Shown: one piece after another, positions 61,059-64,000 of the stretch | How positions within the stretch are numbered: the stretch's first letter is position 1 | Layout of the letters: every line of letters begins with the position of its first letter | Origin: Paracoccus amoyensis | GTDB taxonomy: Bacteria > Pseudomonadota > Alphaproteobacteria > Rhodobacterales > Rhodobacteraceae | Length of the DNA stretch: 64,000 nt | Reading direction: 5' to 3' | Assembly (NCBI RefSeq): GCF_014490725.1 | Contig: NZ_JACOQL010000006.1 | Coordinates: 17,889-81,888, forward strand | The notes under the pieces: generated by a model | What the model was told of the DNA's origin: nothing | Seen by the model: only the letters and a program-made list of their open reading frames with translations | Databases searched by the model: none | Program-made: the position numbers and the translations under genes

Positions 61059-61445
61059 TTATCTGATCCACAGGACGATTGCGGCGATGGTGATGACAGC
61101 GAGGTAGTTTCTGGCGGTTTTCTCGTAGCGGGTTGCGACGCGGCGAAATTGCTTGAGCTTTGAAAAGCAACATTCGATCAGGTACCTCTGGGCGTAGAGG
61201 TCGTGGTCGAGCGGATATTTCGATGCCCGCGATGGATTGTTCGGGATCACCGCAATGGCGCCCTTGTCGGAAATGGTCCGGCGCAGGGCGTCGCTGTCAT
61301 AGGCCGTGTCGGCCATGACGATCTCGGCGGGCAGACCGGCGATCAGATTCTCGGCTTGGGGCGCGTCGCCCTTTTGTCCCGCTGTCAGGGCGAAGCGAAC
61401 CGGGCATCCGAGGCCGCGCACCGCCATGTGCAGCTTGGTGCTCAA
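61059..61445 (-). CDS. IS5-family transposase, second frame (DDE C-terminal part)
   Basis: Contains KLHMAVRGLGCPVRFALTAGQKGD, VMADTAYDSDALRR with the second catalytic Asp (DTAYD) and YLIECCFSKLKQFRRVATRYEKTARNYL with the catalytic Glu. Upstream of its ATG the -1 frame continues GAEDQAIGRSRGGLSTK, so it is made as a fusion after frameshifting in the first frame. Confidence 0.9.
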   Translation of the reverse strand: MSTKLHMAVRGLGCPVRFALTAGQKGDAPQAENLIAGLPAEIVMADTAYDSDALRRTISDKGAIAVIPNNPSRASKYPLDHDLYAQRYLIECCFSKLKQFRRVATRYEKTARNYLAVITIAAIVLWIR

Positions 61446-61819
61446 GCCCCCGCGAGAGCGGCCAATGGCCTGATCTTCAGCCCCTTTTTTGCGCCCGAGG
61501 CGTGCTGGTGTGCGCGGATAATGGTGCTATCGACGATCAGATATTCGAAGTCGGGATCGTCGGACATGGCCTCGAATATCCGCCACCAGATACCCTTGCG
61601 GCTCCAGCGGCTGAACCGGCGAAACGCCGAGTTCCAAGCTCCGAACAGGTCCGGCAGATCGCGCCAGGGCGAGCCGGTGCGCACGATCCACAGCACCGCC
61701 TCGACGAACATCCGGTTGTCACGGCCGCTGCTTCCGCGTGTACGGCTGTCACCGATGATATAAGCCGAAATCCGATTCCATTGGCCATCCGACAAGACCA
61801 GACGTTCCAAAGCTCCCAT
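61442..61819 (-). CDS. IS5-family transposase, first frame (N-terminal part)
   Basis: A 125-aa product: MGALERLVLSDGQWNRISAYI, RMFVEAVLWIVRTGSPWRDLPDLFGAWNSAFRRFSRW and YLIVDSTIIRAHQHASGAKKG with the first catalytic Asp. A slippery A AAA AAG heptamer at 61484-61490 lies in the codons GCA AAA AAG just before the stop, allowing a -1 shift to the second frame. Confidence 0.9.
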   Translation of the reverse strand: MGALERLVLSDGQWNRISAYIIGDSRTRGSSGRDNRMFVEAVLWIVRTGSPWRDLPDLFGAWNSAFRRFSRWSRKGIWWRIFEAMSDDPDFEYLIVDSTIIRAHQHASGAKKGLKIRPLAALAGA

Positions 61820-61895
61820 GGCAAACCTCCCTGCTACGGGAGTATGGAATCAGCCTTCCAAGCAAAAAGGAATCCCAAGAGTCCACACCAGCTAG

Positions 61896-61948
61896 CGCGC
61901 CTTCTGGATCGTCCCGCGCGACAGAGCCGCATAAGCACGTTCGCTCAT
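61896..61948 (-). pseudogene. Terminase small-subunit remnant, right of the IS element
   Basis: From ATG 61948 the frame reads MSERAYAALSRGTIQKAR and is then cut by the CTAG/IS junction. It matches MSERAFAAHAGLSRGAIQKARK of the intact gene, with a short deletion of three residues. Homology continues rightward to about 63907. Confidence 0.75.
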
Positions 61949-62077
61949 GCATCGCGGATCCGTCTGAACATGATGGTGATCTGCATCAGAAAGCACTGTT
62001 ATTGCTCCGAATTCTCTACACTTCAGGGCGCCCCCGAGCGATGCTGCATCAACGAAACTCAGCCCCCGGAGACCGAA

Positions 62078-62305
62078 ATGACCCGCCAAGCCGCCCGCAC
62101 CAATGACGCCGCCCTTGCCGCCTTTATCGCGAAGAAGGCCGAAATTGACGCCATGCTCGCCCGGCTGCAGGCCTTCAGCGAAGACCATTTCGGGGCGGAC
62201 CCGGATCAGGTGAACTGGAGCGACCTCGGCAGCCTCGAGTATCAGGCCCATCTGCTGAAACAGATCAGCGATTTTGCCTTCGGCGAGGGCGAACACGCCG
62301 CCTGA
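62078..62305 (+). CDS. Small conserved phage protein, copy 2 (75 aa)
   Basis: The counterpart of 12360-12587, starting MTRQAARTNDAALAAFIAKK; differences are few (for example TFSEDHFGADPQRVNWGHVG versus AFSEDHFGADPDQVNWSDLG). The frame is intact although the neighbouring terminase gene is broken, so selection may act on it independently. Function is unknown. Confidence 0.75.
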   Translation: MTRQAARTNDAALAAFIAKKAEIDAMLARLQAFSEDHFGADPDQVNWSDLGSLEYQAHLLKQISDFAFGEGEHAA

Positions 62306-62399
62306 CCGGCTGGCAACTGGCGCCCGCCACGCCCCGCGCGATGCGGGGCCCGGCTCCGTAGAAGCCAGCCGCAACCAGCGGCGGCGATGCAAGGAGCCA

Positions 62400-62933
62400 A
62401 TGATGCTGAAACTCACCGACACCCAGACCCTGATCCTGAACCGCGCCAGCGCCCGGCCTGGCAATCTCGCCCTGCCGTTGCCCGAGGGGCTTCATGGTGC
62501 GGCGGCGAAGATGGCCATCGGCAAGATGATCAAGCTCGGCTTCATCGAAGAGGTTGATGCCAATCTCCGGCGCAACGAACCGCTCTGGCGCGAGACCGGC
62601 GATGGTCACGGAACCACGCTGATCGCCACCGATAGCGGACTGGACGCCATCGGCATCGACCCGGTGGTGGTCAGGACCATGGCGGGCCTGCGGGATGCCA
62701 AGCCCGGGGCCATCGCCGCCGCCCAGCGTCCCGGCACGAAACAGGCCCAGCTGATCGCTATGCTGCAGGCGCCGGAGGGAGCGAGTATCGCAGAGATCGC
62801 CGAGGCGACGGGCTGGCAGCACCACAGCATCAGGGGCGCCATTTCCGGTTCGCTGAAGAAAAAGCTCGGCCTGACCGTGACGTCTGAGAAGCTCACCGAA
62901 AGGGGCCGGGTCTACAAGCTGAGTTCTTCCTGA
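62400..62933 (+). CDS. DUF3489 domain protein, copy 2
   Basis: The frame begins at ATG 62400 or ATG 62403 (MMLKLTDTQTLILNRASARPGN) with AGGAG upstream. The DUF3489 core (PGTKQAQLIAMLQAPEGAS, EATGWQHHSIRGAISG, KKKLGLTVTSEK) is nearly identical to copy 1. It is an intact 177-aa protein in an otherwise decayed prophage segment. The role is unknown; DNA binding is plausible. Confidence 0.85.
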   Translation: MMLKLTDTQTLILNRASARPGNLALPLPEGLHGAAAKMAIGKMIKLGFIEEVDANLRRNEPLWRETGDGHGTTLIATDSGLDAIGIDPVVVRTMAGLRDAKPGAIAAAQRPGTKQAQLIAMLQAPEGASIAEIAEATGWQHHSIRGAISGSLKKKLGLTVTSEKLTERGRVYKLSSS

Positions 62934-62945
62934 TCCGGCGGCGCC

Positions 62946-63932
62946 TCATCCATCCTCCAGCAACTGATGCGCCAGAGTTCGGAGCGCATGCGCGGCAACC
63001 AGCGGGACCACGCCATTGCCACAGAGGCGGAGCCTGTCCACCCTGCTGGCCAGCCCATCAGCGCCTCGACGAACAGCGGGTTCAAGGTCCGGCGCTGATC
63101 GCAGGTATCGGGCCCAGCCATCGACGTCGTGAGGACCTGGCGGCCAAGCAGGCCGTTCACCGGCGTGTTCGCAAGGCTGGTCGCCCCGTCCTTGTGATCC
63201 CGCGCCGTCGGCGTCATCCACATGCCCGCCGCATGGGTCAGATCGGCCGATTTGCGATTGCCCGCGCTCGGCTTCGCGCCGTCCGTCGCCAGTGGTGTCG
63301 GCCATTGTGCCGCCGTCGTCGCAAGGTTCATCCCGTGCCTGCCTGCCGCCTGTGACGGCGTCGGTCTGGTCTGCCGGTTCTCGTTGGCGCTGGCCCGGGG
63401 CGTCGGCCAGAGGCGCAGGAGTTCCGTCCGGTTCCCGCCGCTCGACCGGGTGCCGGAGCAGGCGCGCGGGGTCGGCCAGTTCGTCGCCTTCGCGGATGGC
63501 GAGGATGAACAGCCGTTCCCGGCGGTGGGGTGCGCCGACTTCCGCCGCCGTAAACAATCCTGCCGCAAGCCTGTAGCCCATGCCGACCAGTCCGCTGGCG
63601 ACTTCGGGGAAGCCGAGGCGGAGATGATGGGCGACGTTTTCGAGAAAGACGAAGGGCGGCTCAACCTCGCCGATGATCCGGGCGACATGCGGCCAGAGGT
63701 GGCGCGGATCGTCGGCGCCCCTTCGCTTGCCCGCCACGCTGAACGGCTGGCACGGATAGCCCGCAGAGACGAGATCCACCGCGCCGCGCCAAGGTGTGCC
63801 GTCGAATGTGGCAATGTCGTCCCAGATAACAGCCTGATCCAGGGCCGCGTCCGCCATCCGTGCCACGAGAGTGGCCGCGGCATATGTTTCCCGCTCGACA
63901 TGGCCCATGTGTGGATGCCTCCCGGTATGCAA
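62946..63932 (-). pseudogene. C5 methyltransferase copy 2, N-terminally truncated
   Basis: Homology with 13228-14189 ends at 63907. The first residues of the open frame (MHTGRHPHMGH) come from unrelated sequence. Motif I (SLCSGAGGIDLGL) is therefore missing, so SAM binding should be lost, while motif IV (PCQPFSVAGKRRG), motif VI and motif VIII remain. The overlapping +1 frame is also open here. Beyond 63932 to the window end nothing is recognised. Confidence 0.8.
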
Positions 63933-64000
63933 GGAATTTTTGAACCTATGAGCCTGTGATCGAGTACGGTCATGTGTCAGGCCTCGATATGCGGCCTTTC

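Larger units (their letters stand above)
61046..61891. mobile_element. IS5-family (IS427-like) insertion sequence, about 846 bp
   Basis: Two overlapping minus-strand frames encode the transposase. The element is bordered by CTAG on both sides (61042-61045 and 61892-61895), the expected 4-base target duplication. End sequences share TGTGGAC in inverted orientation (about 61051-61057 and 61881-61887), giving imperfect terminal repeats. It inserted into the second prophage's terminase small-subunit gene. Confidence 0.87.

Overview
The window is GC-rich DNA from an alphaproteobacterium, most likely a Paracoccus-like member of the Rhodobacterales. The assignment rests on a lambda-type prophage carrying a DUF6441 protein and DUF3489 proteins, an ArsJ/GAPDH arsenic operon, an initiator-tRNA fragment with alphaproteobacterial sequence, and a polyhydroxyalkanoate (PHA) cluster. 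No rRNA gene, complete tRNA gene or CRISPR array was seen.

Region 1 (1 to about 21.2 kb) is a prophage whose left end lies outside the window. Read on the minus strand it has the lambda morphogenesis order: terminase small and large subunits, gpW, portal, protease with a nested scaffold, decoration protein, capsid, head-tail joining protein, Z-like protein, tail terminator, tail tube, G/GT tail chaperone with a -1 frameshift site, and tape measure. Two opposite-strand cargo genes sit between tail genes: a thermonuclease lipoprotein and an unknown low-GC gene. To the right are a small conserved pair (75-aa protein and DUF3489 protein), a C5 methyltransferase with a conserved overlapping frame, a frameshifted ParB-methyltransferase, and an early operon of ATGA-overlapping genes (HTH protein, small protein, VRR-NUC nuclease, replication-like HTH protein, unknown protein). 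A control region with strong palindromes and a tyrosine integrase close the prophage.

Region 2 (21.2 to 36.3 kb) is a metal island. It carries a copper module (multicopper oxidase, DsbA-like protein, DUF305, L,D-transpeptidase, cytochrome c, DUF411, CsoR, Cu-ATPase), an arsenate module (ArsR-ArsC fusion, GAPDH, ArsJ), and a Zn/Cd/Pb module (ZntA-like ATPase with a divergent MerR regulator). Just beyond it is a 47-base 3' fragment of initiator tRNA flanked by arm-like repeats, which looks like an attachment site.

Region 3 (36.8 to 55.5 kb) reads as a carbon-use block. Two alkyl sulfatases, a GMC alcohol oxidoreductase and an aldehyde dehydrogenase would turn alkyl sulfates into fatty acids. 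An acyl-CoA synthetase (broken), a MaoC hydratase, PHA synthase, phasin, PHA depolymerase and acyl-CoA dehydrogenase would channel these into or out of PHA and beta-oxidation. Two related AraC regulators and a Crp/Fnr regulator are interspersed.

Region 4 (55.8 to 64 kb) holds a very large exonuclease-RecQ-UvrD fusion interrupted by one in-frame amber codon. It is followed by the remnant of a second, related prophage: a terminase small-subunit fragment split by an IS5-family element with CTAG target duplication, the 75-aa/DUF3489 pair, and a methyltransferase missing its SAM-binding N-terminus. Comparing the two prophage copies supports several of the findings.
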